Assembly (NCBI RefSeq): GCF_041021895.1
Contig: NZ_CP157428.1
Location: 3,286,001-3,350,000 of the forward strand
Direction: 5' to 3'
Origin: Acinetobacter sp. XH1741
Lineage (GTDB): Bacteria; Pseudomonadota; Gammaproteobacteria; Pseudomonadales; Moraxellaceae
Length of the DNA: 64,000 nt
Shown here: positions 63,718-64,000 of the stretch, in pieces
Layout: every line of letters starts with the position of its first letter
Numbering within the stretch: position 1 is the stretch's first letter
Notes under the pieces: generated by a model
Told to the model about the DNA's origin: nothing
The model's database searches: none
The model's input: the letters and a program-made list of their open reading frames with translations, nothing else
Translations under genes and position numbers: made by a program

Positions 63718-64000
63718 ATGACACTTAGCTGTATTCAACAACCTCAGCAACATTTAAACGCAAATTTAGAAGGTGGCGTACTCACCTTAGCCATAAATCG
63801 CCCAGAAGCAAAAAATGCACTATATGGCGAACTTTACTTATGGATTGCCAAAGCACTTGATGAAGCTGACCAACATAAAGATGTACGAGTAGTCGTTTTA
63901 CGCGGTGTAGAGCAAGATTTTACTGCGGGCAATGACATGAAAGACTTTATGGGTTTTGTACAAAATCCTAATGCAGGCCCAGCAGGTCAAGTTCCTCCAT
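63718..64000 (+). CDS. Enoyl-CoA hydratase/isomerase family protein, cut by window end
   Basis: An open frame from ATG at 63718 to the window end, with no stop. It begins MTLSCIQQPQQHLNANLEGG and continues with LTLAINRPEAKNAL, the crotonase core strand. VRVVVLRGVEQDFTAGNDMKDF then carries the oxyanion-hole region (xxFTAGNDM). This is the crotonase superfamily; only the first 94 residues are visible, so the exact activity is undetermined. The sequence AAAGCAAGGATAGTACG precedes the start. Confidence 0.88.
   Translation, partial: MTLSCIQQPQQHLNANLEGGVLTLAINRPEAKNALYGELYLWIAKALDEADQHKDVRVVVLRGVEQDFTAGNDMKDFMGFVQNPNAGPAGQVPP

Overview
The window is a chromosomal segment of an AT-rich gammaproteobacterium, almost certainly Acinetobacter and probably the calcoaceticus-baumannii complex. 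Support comes from the gene content (long-form GAPDH, MiaE, a lepA-lepB-DUF4845-rnc-era-recO-pdxJ cluster, sbp-cysTWA-cysB with an inserted hydrolase, pabC-mltG-tmk) and from protein wording typical of the genus. No rRNA, CRISPR array, insertion sequence or prophage was seen. Most genes are housekeeping, and most operons end in clear rho-independent terminators.

Layout: 1-6.8 kb holds an M61 peptidase, D,D-carboxypeptidase, type II NADH dehydrogenase, a SlyD-like FKBP and a photolyase. 6.9-14.9 kb is the most interesting block. Five tightly packed forward genes encode a membrane protein with a degenerate GGDEF-like domain, an unrecognised membrane protein, a processive family-2 glycosyltransferase, a BcsB-like periplasmic partner and a DUF4434-like glycosidase. 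They converge on a reverse pair encoding UDP-GlcNAc 2-epimerase and a TPR/outer-membrane beta-barrel protein. Together these look like a complete synthase-dependent exopolysaccharide machine. The epimerase suggests a ManNAc-type precursor, and the set resembles the NfrA/NfrB/WecB phage-N4 receptor system of E. coli.

15-30 kb carries a VIT-family transporter, nitronate monooxygenase, dusB, a DUF1615 lipoprotein with lytic-transglycosylase-like motifs, a HAD phosphatase, proB-obg, two paralogous membrane-anchored repetitive proteins, the long GAPDH, a RarD-like permease, a lipocalin and uvrB. 29.7-37 kb has an A1S_2505-type protein, a dual-PAS diguanylate cyclase lacking the RxxD I-site, an overlooked 59-codon gene, an aminotransferase, a second EamA transporter, a thioesterase, a tRNA-Asn with its own promoter and terminator, and a YdfG-type dehydrogenase.

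37-46.6 kb is one long reverse-strand information-processing and membrane cluster (lepA, lepB, DUF4845, rnc, era, lipoprotein, recO, pdxJ, miaE), followed by a thioesterase with a candidate 30-residue membrane peptide translationally coupled to it, and a Do-family protease. 46.8-64 kb holds nadB, pabC-mltG-tmk, the sulfate uptake operon with its regulator cysB, an outer-membrane barrel, dapD, queE-queC, a Dph6-like gene remnant, a Bcp peroxiredoxin, a CAP-domain protein, a VOC protein, a NadM-like adenylyltransferase and the start of an enoyl-CoA hydratase cut by the window edge.
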